A DNA stretch of 7,768 nt, taken from assembly GCA_036562265.1 (NCBI GenBank), contig DATCKS010000619.1, forward strand, positions 1 to 7,768, read 5' to 3'. Each line of letters opens with the position of its first letter. The first letter of the stretch is position 1. Shown piece after piece: positions 1-6,423 of the stretch. Source of the DNA: DASVDK01 sp036562265 [NCBI: Thermodesulfobacteriota bacterium]. Its GTDB lineage: Bacteria > DASVDK01. The notes under the pieces were generated by a model that saw only the letters and a list, made by a program, of their open reading frames with translations, did not search any database and was not told the origin of the DNA. Made by a program: the position numbers and the translations under genes.

Positions 1-325
1 CCCCTCCTGCCCGGCCCTTCTTCGTGAGCTGGTACCCGTCGATGCTCGTCATGACGGACGAGGACTCGCCCGGCATGTTGATCAGGATGGCCGTCGTCGA
101 TCCGCCGTACTGGGCGCCGTAGTAGATGCCGGCCATCATGATGAGGCCGGCGCTCGGGCTGAGCGAGTAGGTCACGGGCAGGAGGATGGCGATCCCCGCG
201 ACGGGACCGAGCCCCGGCAGCACGCCGATCGCGGTGCCGGCCAGCGCGCCGGCGAGGGCGGCCAGCAGGTTCTCGTACGTCAGGGCCACGCCGAAGCCGT
301 ACAGCAGGCCGTCGAGCGTACTCAT
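1..325 (-). CDS. tctA: TctA, large permease subunit of a tripartite tricarboxylate transporter (partial; C-terminus beyond window)
   Basis: This is the large inner-membrane subunit of a TTT-family secondary transporter, which moves carboxylates delivered by the periplasmic protein TctC, driven by an ion gradient. Only the first 108 residues are present; about 500 is usual, so most of the gene lies past the left edge. Visible TctA hallmarks are the G-V-L-P-G-L-G-P motif (residues 34-41), which in this family lies in a conserved transport region, and the block YYGAQYGGSTTAILINMPGE (residues 68-87), among the most conserved in the family. Hydrophobic stretches at about 20-33 and 42-53 are membrane segments. 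The ATG at 325 is preceded by AGGGGGAAG in the 15-nt gap after tctB. It is the distal gene of the leftward operon. Family assignment is secure; the substrate cannot be read from this part. Confidence 0.95.
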   Translation of the reverse strand, partial: MSTLDGLLYGFGVALTYENLLAALAGALAGTAIGVLPGLGPVAGIAILLPVTYSLSPSAGLIMMAGIYYGAQYGGSTTAILINMPGESSSVMTSIDGYQLTKKGRAGG

Positions 326-340
326 GGGGCTTCCCCCTCG

Positions 341-814
341 CTATCCAAGCAGCACGCCGCGCGGCATGGGGACCCCGAGCATGTGGATGAACACCACGTG
401 CACGGTCCCCGTGATGAGGATCGAGTACAGGACCACGCGCGGCCACGCGAGGCCCGACAGGAGGCGCATGAGCAGGATGCAGATGAGGGTGGTGTCGAGC
501 AGGTGACCGAGCCACGGGAGGGCCACGAAGTAGCCCAGCAGCACCGCGACGACCCCGAGCAGGCGGGCGCGATCCGCTCCGGCGGGAAACTCGACCCGCT
601 CGGTGGGTCCCGTCTTCCGGCCTTCCCAGATCGTCGCCAGGCTGCCCACCACGAGGAGCCCGCCGACGATGAGCGGGAAGATCGCCGCCCCCGGCTGGTT
701 CAGCCGCCCGAACGGCAGCTGAACCGCCAGGCCGAGATAGGCGGCGGCGACGAGCACGCCGAGCCCGCCGATGACGAGGTACCCCGTACGCTTCCGGACG
801 GGCGTGCCGCTCAC
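341..814 (-). CDS. tctB: TctB, small membrane subunit of the tripartite tricarboxylate transporter
   Basis: This 157-residue protein is the small integral membrane partner of TctA. It shows hydrophobic helices at about residues 11-32, 44-62, 85-101 and 104-120, plus a final pair of segments around 124-145. The C-terminal L-G-V-P-M-P-R-G (146-153) is a typical TctB ending. Length fits the family (about 150-180). I chose the GTG at 814 because its GTGA overlaps the tctC stop codon, giving translational coupling. The frame stays open 11 codons further upstream to an ATG at 847, but that start would lie inside tctC and adds a non-homologous, non-hydrophobic tail. TctB sequences diverge widely, so the call rests on topology, the terminal motif and position between tctC and tctA. 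Confidence 0.92.
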   Translation of the reverse strand: MSGTPVRKRTGYLVIGGLGVLVAAAYLGLAVQLPFGRLNQPGAAIFPLIVGGLLVVGSLATIWEGRKTGPTERVEFPAGADRARLLGVVAVLLGYFVALPWLGHLLDTTLICILLMRLLSGLAWPRVVLYSILITGTVHVVFIHMLGVPMPRGVLLG

Positions 815-1803
815 CTGGCCGCACCCGCCTCGATCCGATCCAGCCACTCGGTGAGGCTCGCGAACTCCCTGGCGAACTCGCGGAGTTCGGCCACCGCCTC
901 CTCCGGGCCCTTGGGATCGACCACGAAGCCGTTCTTCTCGGCGAAGGCCAGGAACTCCGGGCTCTCCATGGCCTTCCTCGAGGCCGCCGTGAGCTTCTCC
1001 AGGACGTCCTTCGGCAGGCCCTTCGGCGCGATCACGGTGTAGCTGGCCGGCAGGGTGGCGTCGAATCCCGCGTCGGGGATGGACGTCGCCTCCGGCGCCA
1101 GGGGGTACTTCCCCTTCGCGAACACCCCGAGGACCCTGAGCTTGCCCGCCCTGACCTGGGCGATCGAGTTGCCGCCGTACCCGACCGCGCCTTCGATGCG
1201 GCCGCCGAGCAGCGCGAGCAACGCCTCGCCTCCGCCGCCGGTGAACGGCACCGTGGCGATCTTGACGCCGGCAGAGCGGTTGAGCTGCTGGACGACGAGA
1301 TCGGCGATCGACCGCACGCCCGACACGCCGACGCGGATCTTGCCCGGCTTCTGCCTCACGTCGGCCATGAACTCCTCGAAGGTCCTCCAGGGGGCGTCCG
1401 CGCGGACGAGCAGCATGCCCGGGACGTCGGCCAGCTTCGTGATGATCTGGTAGTCGTCGGGCGTCTTGTAAGGAAGCCCGGGGTTGACGAGCGGCTGATA
1501 CGTCAGCGCGGCGCTGTCGCCGAGGCCGATCGTGTAGCCGTCCGGCTTCGCCTGCACGACCAGGTTGGTGCCGATGGTGGCCGACCCGCCCGGCCGGTTC
1601 TCGACGTTGATGTTGCCGGGAAGGGTCTTCTCGAGCTGCGCCACGAAGGCCCGCGACAGCGGATCGGTGGAGCCGCCGGGGTTGAACGGCACGATGAAGG
1701 TGATGTCCCGGCTGGGATAGTCCTGCGCCGCCGCGGAGCCGGCCCAGGCGAGCATCAGCGCGGCGACGACGATCCGTGTGGCACGTGCGGCGAAGAGTCT
1801 CAT
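811..1803 (-). CDS. tctC: TctC/Bug-family periplasmic solute-binding protein
   Basis: This 330-residue extracytoplasmic receptor captures the carboxylate substrate and hands it to TctAB. A Sec signal peptide is clear: basic MRLFAARATR, hydrophobic core at 11-22, then AGSAAAQ with probable cleavage near residues 26-28. There is no lipobox cysteine, so the mature protein should be soluble in the periplasm. Bug-family hallmarks are VPFNPGGSTDPLSR (38-51), the ligand-loop region, then ENRPGGSATIGTNLVVQAKPDG (68-89) and VPFTGGGGEALLALLGG (185-201). The ATG at 1803 has a good ribosome site, GGGAG at 1810-1814, spaced 6 nt. The frame extends upstream to 1905 but that part precedes the signal peptide. 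Bug proteins bind many ligands (citrate, aspartate, glutamate, nicotinate, aromatics), so substrate must be inferred from the neighbours. Confidence 0.96.
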   Translation of the reverse strand: MRLFAARATRIVVAALMLAWAGSAAAQDYPSRDITFIVPFNPGGSTDPLSRAFVAQLEKTLPGNINVENRPGGSATIGTNLVVQAKPDGYTIGLGDSAALTYQPLVNPGLPYKTPDDYQIITKLADVPGMLLVRADAPWRTFEEFMADVRQKPGKIRVGVSGVRSIADLVVQQLNRSAGVKIATVPFTGGGGEALLALLGGRIEGAVGYGGNSIAQVRAGKLRVLGVFAKGKYPLAPEATSIPDAGFDATLPASYTVIAPKGLPKDVLEKLTAASRKAMESPEFLAFAEKNGFVVDPKGPEEAVAELREFAREFASLTEWLDRIEAGAAR

Positions 1804-1831
1804 CGTTCTCTCCCGATGACGGTGTCCAAGA

Positions 1832-1850
1832 GGCCGGTCGATCGACGGCC
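1832..1850. repeat. Stem-loop between asparaginase gene and tctC
   Basis: The arms GGCCG (1832-1836) and CGGCC (1846-1850) flank a 9-nt loop that itself contains TCGATCGA. It sits in the 61-nt gap between the asparaginase stop and the tctC start. Read leftward, it is followed by TCTTGGAC rather than a T-tract, so it does not look like an intrinsic terminator. It could stabilise or mark processing of the downstream tctCBA message. The short stem in GC-rich DNA could also be chance. Confidence 0.3.
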
Positions 1851-1864
1851 GGTTCTTCGACGGA

Positions 1865-2863
1865 TCAGTGGGTATCGAACAGCTCCTGCACCTTTTCGGC
1901 ATCACTCGACTTCGTCAGGGCAAGCGACAGCAGGATTCTCGCCTTCTGGGGGGTGAGGTTGTCCGCGGCCACCATGCCCTGCTCCCTGAGATAGGTGCGT
2001 CGGGCCACGCGGCCGCTGCCGGCCCGGCTCGACTGCACGACCAGGACGCCGCTCCGCGCCGCTCGCTCCAGAGCGGCCCGCTCGAGCGGCGCCGTGAGGC
2101 CGGGGGCGAGGCCCGCGGACACGAGCCCCCGCGCTCCCGCGGCCACGAAGGCGTCGACGGCGCAGCCGTCGGCGCCCGCGTAGGAGTAGACGATGTCGAC
2201 GCGCGGCAGCGCCGCCACCTCGGCGATGTCGAAGGCCGAGGTCAGCGTGTGCCGCCTCACGGGCGCGCGGTAGAAGTACACGCCGTCCCCGTCCACGTGA
2301 CCGAGCAGCCCGACGTCCCGGCTCCTGAAGGTCTGCAGCCGGTAGGTGGAGGTCTTGGTCGCGTCCCGGGCGCTGTGGATCTCGTCGTTCAGCACCACGA
2401 GCACCCCCTTTCCGACCGCCTGAGGATCGCCGGCCGTCCGAACGGCGGAGACGAGGTTCATGCCGACGTCCGAGCTGAGGGCGCTCGCGGGCCGCTGGGC
2501 GCCGACGAGCACGACGGGCCTGTCGGTCTTGAGGACCAGGTGCAGGAAGTACGCGGTCTCCTCGAGGGTCGCCGTGCCGTGCAGGATCACGAAGCCGCGC
2601 ACGTCGGCGTCCTCGCGCGCCGTCCTCGTGATGAGCTCGGCAAGCTCGATCCAGTCGGACGGCGAGATCTTCGTGCTGCCGACGGCGCGAAACGGGACCG
2701 GAACCAGGTCGGCGAAGCGGGCGGCCTCCGGCACCCGCTCGATCGCCTCGGCCGGCTCCATCTTCCGGCCCGTCTCGGGATAGTCGAGCACCTCGAGGGA
2801 GTGGTGCGAGATGGACGAGATCGTCCCTCCCGTGCCGATCACGGCGATCCTGGGCTTTTTCAT
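1865..2863 (-). CDS. Asparaginase/glutaminase-family amidohydrolase with altered substrate pocket
   Basis: This 332-residue cytoplasmic protein has no signal peptide and belongs to the bacterial asparaginase family, which hydrolyses a side-chain amide to acid plus ammonia. The catalytic frame is intact: T14 in GTGGTIS, Y28 in DYPETG, T97 in HGTAT and K170 in TKTSTYRLQTF, matching T12, Y25, T89 and K162 of E. coli enzyme II. The C-terminal NLTPQKARILLSLALT (302-317) is also typical. Oddly, the aspartate of HGTDT is alanine (A98), and the glutamine of the S-Q pair seems to be threonine (S63-T64). Those residues hold the alpha-amino group of asparagine, so L-asparagine may not be the substrate. 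The ATG at 2863 follows GAGGG at 2867-2871 and begins at the first beta-strand; the open frame further upstream enters the amidase gene. A deamidase for an amide lacking an alpha-amino group fits the cluster. Confidence 0.9.
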   Translation of the reverse strand: MKKPRIAVIGTGGTISSISHHSLEVLDYPETGRKMEPAEAIERVPEAARFADLVPVPFRAVGSTKISPSDWIELAELITRTAREDADVRGFVILHGTATLEETAYFLHLVLKTDRPVVLVGAQRPASALSSDVGMNLVSAVRTAGDPQAVGKGVLVVLNDEIHSARDATKTSTYRLQTFRSRDVGLLGHVDGDGVYFYRAPVRRHTLTSAFDIAEVAALPRVDIVYSYAGADGCAVDAFVAAGARGLVSAGLAPGLTAPLERAALERAARSGVLVVQSSRAGSGRVARRTYLREQGMVAADNLTPQKARILLSLALTKSSDAEKVQELFDTH

Positions 2864-2879
2864 CGACCCTCGCTCGTTG

Positions 2880-2911
2880 GGATACGCCAGTCGGTCCCGA
2901 TCCGATACAAC
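2880..2911. promoter_or_regulatory. Possible secondary operator upstream of the asparaginase gene
   Basis: GGATACG (2880-2886) and CGATACAAC (2903-2911) resemble units of the main intergenic operator (GGATACGAG and the inverted GATACAAG). They lie 17-31 nt and 40-48 nt upstream of the asparaginase start. The match is to short cores only, but AT-rich GATAC words stand out in this GC-rich DNA. Binding by the same regulator is inference. Confidence 0.25.
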
Positions 2912-2921
2912 CGCGGGACCG
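2892..2921. repeat. Eight-base-pair stem-loop between amidase and asparaginase genes
   Basis: CGGTCCCG (2892-2899) and CGGGACCG (2914-2921) are perfect inverted repeats around a 14-nt loop, within the 73-nt gap between the amidase stop and the asparaginase start. Read leftward the stem is followed by ACTGGCG, with no T-tract, so rho-independent termination is unlikely. A processing, stability or partial attenuation element is possible. The loop carries the GATACAA word shared with the main operator. Confidence 0.45.
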
Positions 2922-2936
2922 CGCCGGCGAAAGGGG

Positions 2937-4337
2937 TCAGGCGTCGCACGGCGGATGCCGATCGCTCCAACGGGTTGCACGCTCGTATGCGTGGGCGACG
3001 CGGTACACGGTCGCTTCCTCGAACGGATGCCCGACGATCTGCACGGAGAGCGGCAGTCCGTCCTTCGTGAAGCCGCACGGGATCGCGATCGCCGGCTGCC
3101 CCGTCACGTTGAACGGCTGGCGGGCCTGGCGCGGATACGCGCGGGCGATGGCCGCCGGGTCGTCGATCGCGCACGGCGGGTCGAAGCTCGAGGCGGTCAC
3201 GCACACGTCGACGTCCGCCATGGCGTCCTGCGTGAGACGGCACAGGCGCGCGCGCAGGCGCTGCGCGTCGATGTAGTCCGCGGCCGTGACGCCGGCGCCT
3301 TCGAGGATGCGGGCCCGTGCGAGTTCGCCGTACTCGTCCGCGCGAGTCGCGAGCCACCCTCGATGGATCGCGAAGGCCTCGGCGGTCAGGATGATCCGGG
3401 CGCAGGTCGCGAAATCGGAAAGGGGAGGGAGCCGGACGTCCCTGACCTCGGCCCCGAGATCCCGCAACACGGCGACCGCGGCGTCGATGGCGGCGATCTG
3501 TTCCTCGTGGGCCGGCTCGGCGTCTTCCGTATAGAAGTGGCGCACGAGCCCGATCCGCACGCCCGTCACGCCGCGGTCGAGGTCGGCCGAGTAATCGGGC
3601 ACCGGGACCGACGCGCTCGCGGGGTCCTCCGGGTCGTGGCCGGCGATGGCCTGGAGCACGAGCGCGTTGTCCGCGACGGAGCGGGTGATCGGGCCGACGT
3701 GGTCGAGCGAATAGGCCAGCGGGAAGACGCCGCGCCGACTGACGAGGCCGTACGTCGGCTTCATGCCGGTCACGCCGCACATCGACGCGGGATTCCGGAT
3801 CGATCCGGCCGTGTCCGTGCCGATCGATGCGGGCACCATGCCCGCGGCCACCGCGACGCCGGACCCGCTCGACGAGCCTCCCGGAAAGCGCCGCGTCCCC
3901 CAGGGATTGACGGCGGGCGGCCAGGGCAGGTCGAAGGAGGGACCGCCGATGGCGAACTCGTGGGTCGACAGCTTTCCGAGGAGCACGGCCCCGGCCGCGC
4001 GTAGCCGCGACGTGACGGCGGCGTCCTCCGCCGCGACGTTCTCCCTAAGGAGCCTCGAATGCGCGGTGGTCGGAAGTCCGGCCGCGTCGATGATGTCCTT
4101 GAGCGCGAACGGGACGCCGTGGAGCGGCCCGCGGTACGTGCCGGCCATGATCTCGCGCTCCGCCTCGCGCGCCGCGACGAGCGCGGAATCGGCCGAGACG
4201 CTCAGGAACGCGTGCAGGCGCCCATCGATTCGCCCGATCCGGTCGAGAAGCGCTCGCGTGTACTCGACCGGCGACAGCGCCTTCGTCCGGATCAATTCGG
4301 CCGCGCGAGCGATGCCGATGAAGGCCAGGTCGGTCAC
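2937..4337 (-). CDS. Amidase-signature family hydrolase (AtzF/GatA-like)
   Basis: This 466-residue amidase-signature enzyme hydrolyses a C-N amide bond. The Ser-cisSer-Lys triad is complete: K80 in GVPFALKD, cis-Ser S155 in the PGGSSSGSG motif, and nucleophile S179 in GTDTAGSIRNPA. The signature block then continues through GVTGMKPTYGLVSRRGVFP (188-206) to LDHVGPITRSVAD. The C-terminal FNVTGQPAIAIPCGF and the following LPLSVQIVG are typical too. The GTG at 4337 overlaps the preceding gene's stop as GTGA and begins just before the conserved helix ARAAELIRTKALSPVEYTRALLDRI. The frame is open to 4610, but that arginine- and proline-rich extension is not amidase-like. Its partner is probably the small protein encoded just upstream. 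GatA itself is unlikely, because the gene sits with catabolic and transport genes and not with gatB. Substrate unknown; a carboxamide of the transported acid is inferred. Confidence 0.95.
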   Translation of the reverse strand: MTDLAFIGIARAAELIRTKALSPVEYTRALLDRIGRIDGRLHAFLSVSADSALVAAREAEREIMAGTYRGPLHGVPFALKDIIDAAGLPTTAHSRLLRENVAAEDAAVTSRLRAAGAVLLGKLSTHEFAIGGPSFDLPWPPAVNPWGTRRFPGGSSSGSGVAVAAGMVPASIGTDTAGSIRNPASMCGVTGMKPTYGLVSRRGVFPLAYSLDHVGPITRSVADNALVLQAIAGHDPEDPASASVPVPDYSADLDRGVTGVRIGLVRHFYTEDAEPAHEEQIAAIDAAVAVLRDLGAEVRDVRLPPLSDFATCARIILTAEAFAIHRGWLATRADEYGELARARILEGAGVTAADYIDAQRLRARLCRLTQDAMADVDVCVTASSFDPPCAIDDPAAIARAYPRQARQPFNVTGQPAIAIPCGFTKDGLPLSVQIVGHPFEEATVYRVAHAYERATRWSDRHPPCDA

Positions 4338-4531
4338 CGGGCCGTCCTCGGCCTCACGCGAGGCCGGAACGTGAAGGCGACCTCCTCGGTCCAGGCGAGG
4401 TCCTTCGGCAACCGGCTGGCACGGGCGCGGCTCTCGCCGATGCTCCGGACGAGCTGGTCCAGGTGGCGAGCGTCCATGTTCGCGAGCCCCGCCGCGCTCG
4501 CCATTCGCTTCGCGTCGGATGCGTCGTTCAT
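4334..4531 (-). CDS. Small GatC/AtzG-like amidase-associated subunit
   Basis: This 65-residue protein is encoded directly before the amidase, its TGA overlapping the amidase GTG. It resembles the AtzG-like/DUF4089 class of small GatC-type partners, which stabilise amidase-signature enzymes such as AtzE. Features supporting this are a short helical body (about residues 20-40, with LDQLVRSIGESRARAS) and a C-terminal tail LPKDLAWTEEVAFTFRP (41-57), of the form L-P-x-D-L...-A-F-x-F-R-P common in such subunits. I chose the ATG at 4531, preceded by ACGGAG at close spacing. An internal ATG at codon 10 (4504) is an alternative. The frame is open to 4669, but that stretch lacks a good start. It is the first gene of the leftward operon. 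Homology is judged from pattern, so moderate confidence. Confidence 0.65.
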   Translation of the reverse strand: MNDASDAKRMASAAGLANMDARHLDQLVRSIGESRARASRLPKDLAWTEEVAFTFRPRVRPRTAR

Positions 4532-4671
4532 CGCTCCGTGACCGACAAAGAGGAATCCCCCGTGCGGCCCCGGCTCGCCGCCGCTCCGGCGGCGGGCCTG
4601 GCCGTCGCACGAGGAGCCCGCGCCGGACTCGCCGCGCCGAATCGAGGGCAATAGGGGACCTCCGGACACGA

Positions 4672-4686
4672 CGGGCGAGTCGCCCG
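4672..4686. repeat. Odd-centred 15-bp palindrome in the leftward leader
   Basis: CGGGCGA-G-TCGCCCG has perfect 7-bp arms around one central base. It lies about 140 nt upstream of the amidase small-subunit start. It may be a binding site or a leader-RNA hairpin; in DNA of this GC content chance is also plausible. Confidence 0.3.
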
Positions 4687-4720
4687 CGCGTCGTTCCGGT
4701 TACGCGCCTTCACGCTCACG

Positions 4721-4760
4721 TGTATACAAGCGGATACGAGCGTATACCATCTTGTATCAA
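4721..4760. promoter_or_regulatory. Operator-like array of four 10-bp units with TATAC/GATAC core
   Basis: Four consecutive decamers share a core: TGTATACAAG (4721), CGGATACGAG (4731), CGTATACCAT (4741) and CTTGTATCAA (4751). The first three are direct repeats, each pair matching at 7 of 10 bases. The fourth is inverted and its complement matches the first at 8 of 10. This also gives a perfect 7-bp inverted repeat, ATACAAG (4724-4730) to CTTGTAT (4751-4757), and an inner ATACG/CGTAT pair. A 10-bp period places sites on one face of the helix. FadR-type GntR regulators use comparable words (NanR binds GGTATA repeats), so such a regulator is a reasonable guess. Position between divergent operons suggests control of both. 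Confidence 0.55.
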
Positions 4761-4900
4761 ACGCGATTCGCATGGTAAGGTCAAGCGGAATTCTGGCCGA
4801 GTCGGGCGGCGCTCGCGTGCCTCGCGGGCGAGGCGGACCGCGTGTACAAAACGGTTCTGCGGAGCCGTCCGGAGGATCGCGAGACGAGCGACGAGACTCG

Positions 4901-4906
4901 AAGGAG
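4901..4906 (+). promoter_or_regulatory. Ribosome binding site of the FAD dehydrogenase gene
   Basis: AAGGAG lies 9 nt before the GTG at 4916. It decides the start over the in-frame ATG at 4772, which has no comparable site and would add 48 residues unlike the family ahead of the FAD-binding fold. Confidence 0.75.
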
Positions 4907-4915
4907 ACGACTGCG

Positions 4916-6412
4916 GTGAGCGGACGTGCATCGAAGGGGAAGGCGTACGACGTGGTTGTCGTGGGCGCCGGCAACGCCGCGCTGGCGGCGGCGGTGTCGG
5001 CGAAGGAGAACGGGGCGGCCCGCGTCCTGGTGCTCGAGAAGGCACCGCGCGAGACGCGCGGCGGCAACACGCACTTCAGCGGCGGCCTCCTACGCTTCGC
5101 CTACGACTCCGTCGAGCAGATCCTCGAGGTGTGCCCGAGCGCCGCGAAGCTCGAGGGCTTCCTCGAGGGGATCGAGACCTACCCGGCGTCGGCGTTCCGG
5201 GAGGACCTCATGCGGGTCACCAACGGCCGCACCGACCCGGAGCTGTCCGCCATCCTGATCGGCCAGTCCTACCCCACGATCCGCTGGATGGCCGGCCTCG
5301 GAATCGAGATGGAGCCGGCCGTCTCGCTCGGCGGCGTCAAGGTCGACGGCAAGATCAAGTGGCCGAAGGGGGCCGTGATTCGCGCGGTGCACGAGGGGGT
5401 CGGTCTGTCGCGCTCGTGGTTCGCCATCGCCGAGTCGAAGGGGATCGAGATCCGCTACGACAGCCGGGCGAGCCGCCTCGTGCAGGACGAGGCCGGCCGC
5501 ATCTGCGGCATCGAGGTCCAGGGCCTCTCGGGGCGCGAGACGATCCCGACGCGGGCCGTCGTGCTCGGCTGCGGCGGGTTCGAGGCGAACCAGGCCTGGC
5601 GCGCCCAGTACCTCGGCCGCCCCTGGGACCACGCCAAGGTGCGCGGGACCCGGCACAACCAGGGCGACGGCCTGCGCATGGCGCTCGAGATCGGCGCCAT
5701 GCCGATCGGCCAGTGGAGCGGCTGCCACGCCACCCCCATCAACGCCGAGAGCCCGCCCTACGGCGTGCTGGAGCTGACCGACAAGACGAACCGGCTCTCG
5801 TACCCCTACGGCGTGATGCTGAACAAGGAGGGCCGCAGGTTCGTCGACGAGGCGGAGGACTTCCAGTTCTTCACCTACGCGAAGTTCGGCGGCATCATCC
5901 TGAACCAGCCGGAGTCGGTCGCCTACCAGATCTTCGACCAGAAGGTCGTGCACCTGCTCGAGGGGCGGTACTCGACGAGCGAGCCGATCGTGGCCGACAC
6001 GCTGGACGGGCTCCTCGAGAAGCTGCCGATCGACCGGGCGACCGCCCGCCGGACGCTCGAGGAGTACAACGCGGCGGCCGGCCACGGGACGTTCAATCCG
6101 GGCATCCTCGACGGCATGTGCACCAAGGGGATCACGCCGCCCAAGTCCAACTGGGCCCAGCGGCTCGACACCCCGCCGTTCGTCTGCTATCCGGTTACCG
6201 GCGGCATCACCTTCTCGTTCGGCGGCCTCAAGATCGACGACCAGGCCCGGGTGCTCGACACGGGCTGGCGTCCCATCACGGGGCTCTTCGCCTGCGGCGA
6301 GATGGTCGGCAACATCTTCCACTACAACTACCCGGGCGGGACCGGGCTCATGTCGGGCGCGGTCTTCGGGCGGATCGCGGGGGCGAGCGCCGCCCGCCTC
6401 GCGCGCAGCTAG
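4916..6412 (+). CDS. tcuA: TcuA-like FAD-dependent tricarballylate dehydrogenase
   Basis: This 498-residue flavoprotein belongs to the fumarate reductase/succinate dehydrogenase flavoprotein superfamily and most resembles TcuA, which oxidises tricarballylate to cis-aconitate in Salmonella. The N-terminal Rossmann motif is YDVVVVGAGNAALAAA (11-26), followed by LEKAPRETRGGNTHFSGG (40-57), the FAD-contacting region. Catalytic-domain features are RGTRHNQGDGLRMAL (243-257), GQWSGCHATP (265-274), the GRRFVDE motif (306-312), SFGGLKID (434-441) and the C-terminal FAD segment GLFACGEMVGN (456-466) leading to NYPGGTGLMSGAVFGR (471-486). No signal peptide, heme motif or FMN site is seen, so it is a cytoplasmic single-flavin enzyme. 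It heads the rightward operon and prpF follows after 11 nt. TcuB, the usual re-oxidising partner, is not in the window. The exact substrate could be another polycarboxylate. Confidence 0.87.
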   Translation: MSGRASKGKAYDVVVVGAGNAALAAAVSAKENGAARVLVLEKAPRETRGGNTHFSGGLLRFAYDSVEQILEVCPSAAKLEGFLEGIETYPASAFREDLMRVTNGRTDPELSAILIGQSYPTIRWMAGLGIEMEPAVSLGGVKVDGKIKWPKGAVIRAVHEGVGLSRSWFAIAESKGIEIRYDSRASRLVQDEAGRICGIEVQGLSGRETIPTRAVVLGCGGFEANQAWRAQYLGRPWDHAKVRGTRHNQGDGLRMALEIGAMPIGQWSGCHATPINAESPPYGVLELTDKTNRLSYPYGVMLNKEGRRFVDEAEDFQFFTYAKFGGIILNQPESVAYQIFDQKVVHLLEGRYSTSEPIVADTLDGLLEKLPIDRATARRTLEEYNAAAGHGTFNPGILDGMCTKGITPPKSNWAQRLDTPPFVCYPVTGGITFSFGGLKIDDQARVLDTGWRPITGLFACGEMVGNIFHYNYPGGTGLMSGAVFGRIAGASAARLARS

Positions 6413-6423
6413 GGGGAATCGAC

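Larger units (their letters stand above)
4532..4915. other. Divergent intergenic region (384 bp)
   Basis: This is the only long non-coding stretch and separates the two divergent arms. From left to right it holds the leader of the leftward operon (4532 to about 4710), a 15-bp palindrome (4672-4686), the AT-rich operator block (4721-4760), then a leader of about 140 nt before the FAD gene. TTGTAT (4752-4757) and its reverse-strand neighbour TTGATA could act as -35 elements, but no convincing -10 box at 16-18 nt is seen on either strand. A further operator-like word, GTGTACAAAAC, lies at 4842-4852. Open frames through this region are high-GC background. Confidence 0.7.

Noticed and set aside
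1832-1850. Intrinsic terminator between the asparaginase gene and tctC
   Set aside because: The stem is short and is not followed by a T-tract on the minus strand.
1868-4004. Two overlapping frames of about 400 residues on the plus strand (1868-3070 and 2811-4004)
   Set aside because: They lie antisense to the asparaginase and amidase genes, are rich in R, G, H and D, and show no recognisable domain.
4338-4610. N-terminal extension of the amidase to 4610
   Set aside because: It overlaps the small-subunit gene in another frame and has no similarity to amidases; the GTGA overlap supports the start at 4337.
4752-4778. Sigma-70 promoter with TTGTAT as -35 and TGGTAA as -10
   Set aside because: The spacer is only 15 nt and the -10 is poor, so it is not reported as a promoter.
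4772-4915. ATG at 4772 as the start of the FAD gene
   Set aside because: It has no ribosome site and adds 48 low-complexity residues before the FAD-binding motif; AAGGAG plus GTG at 4916 fits better.
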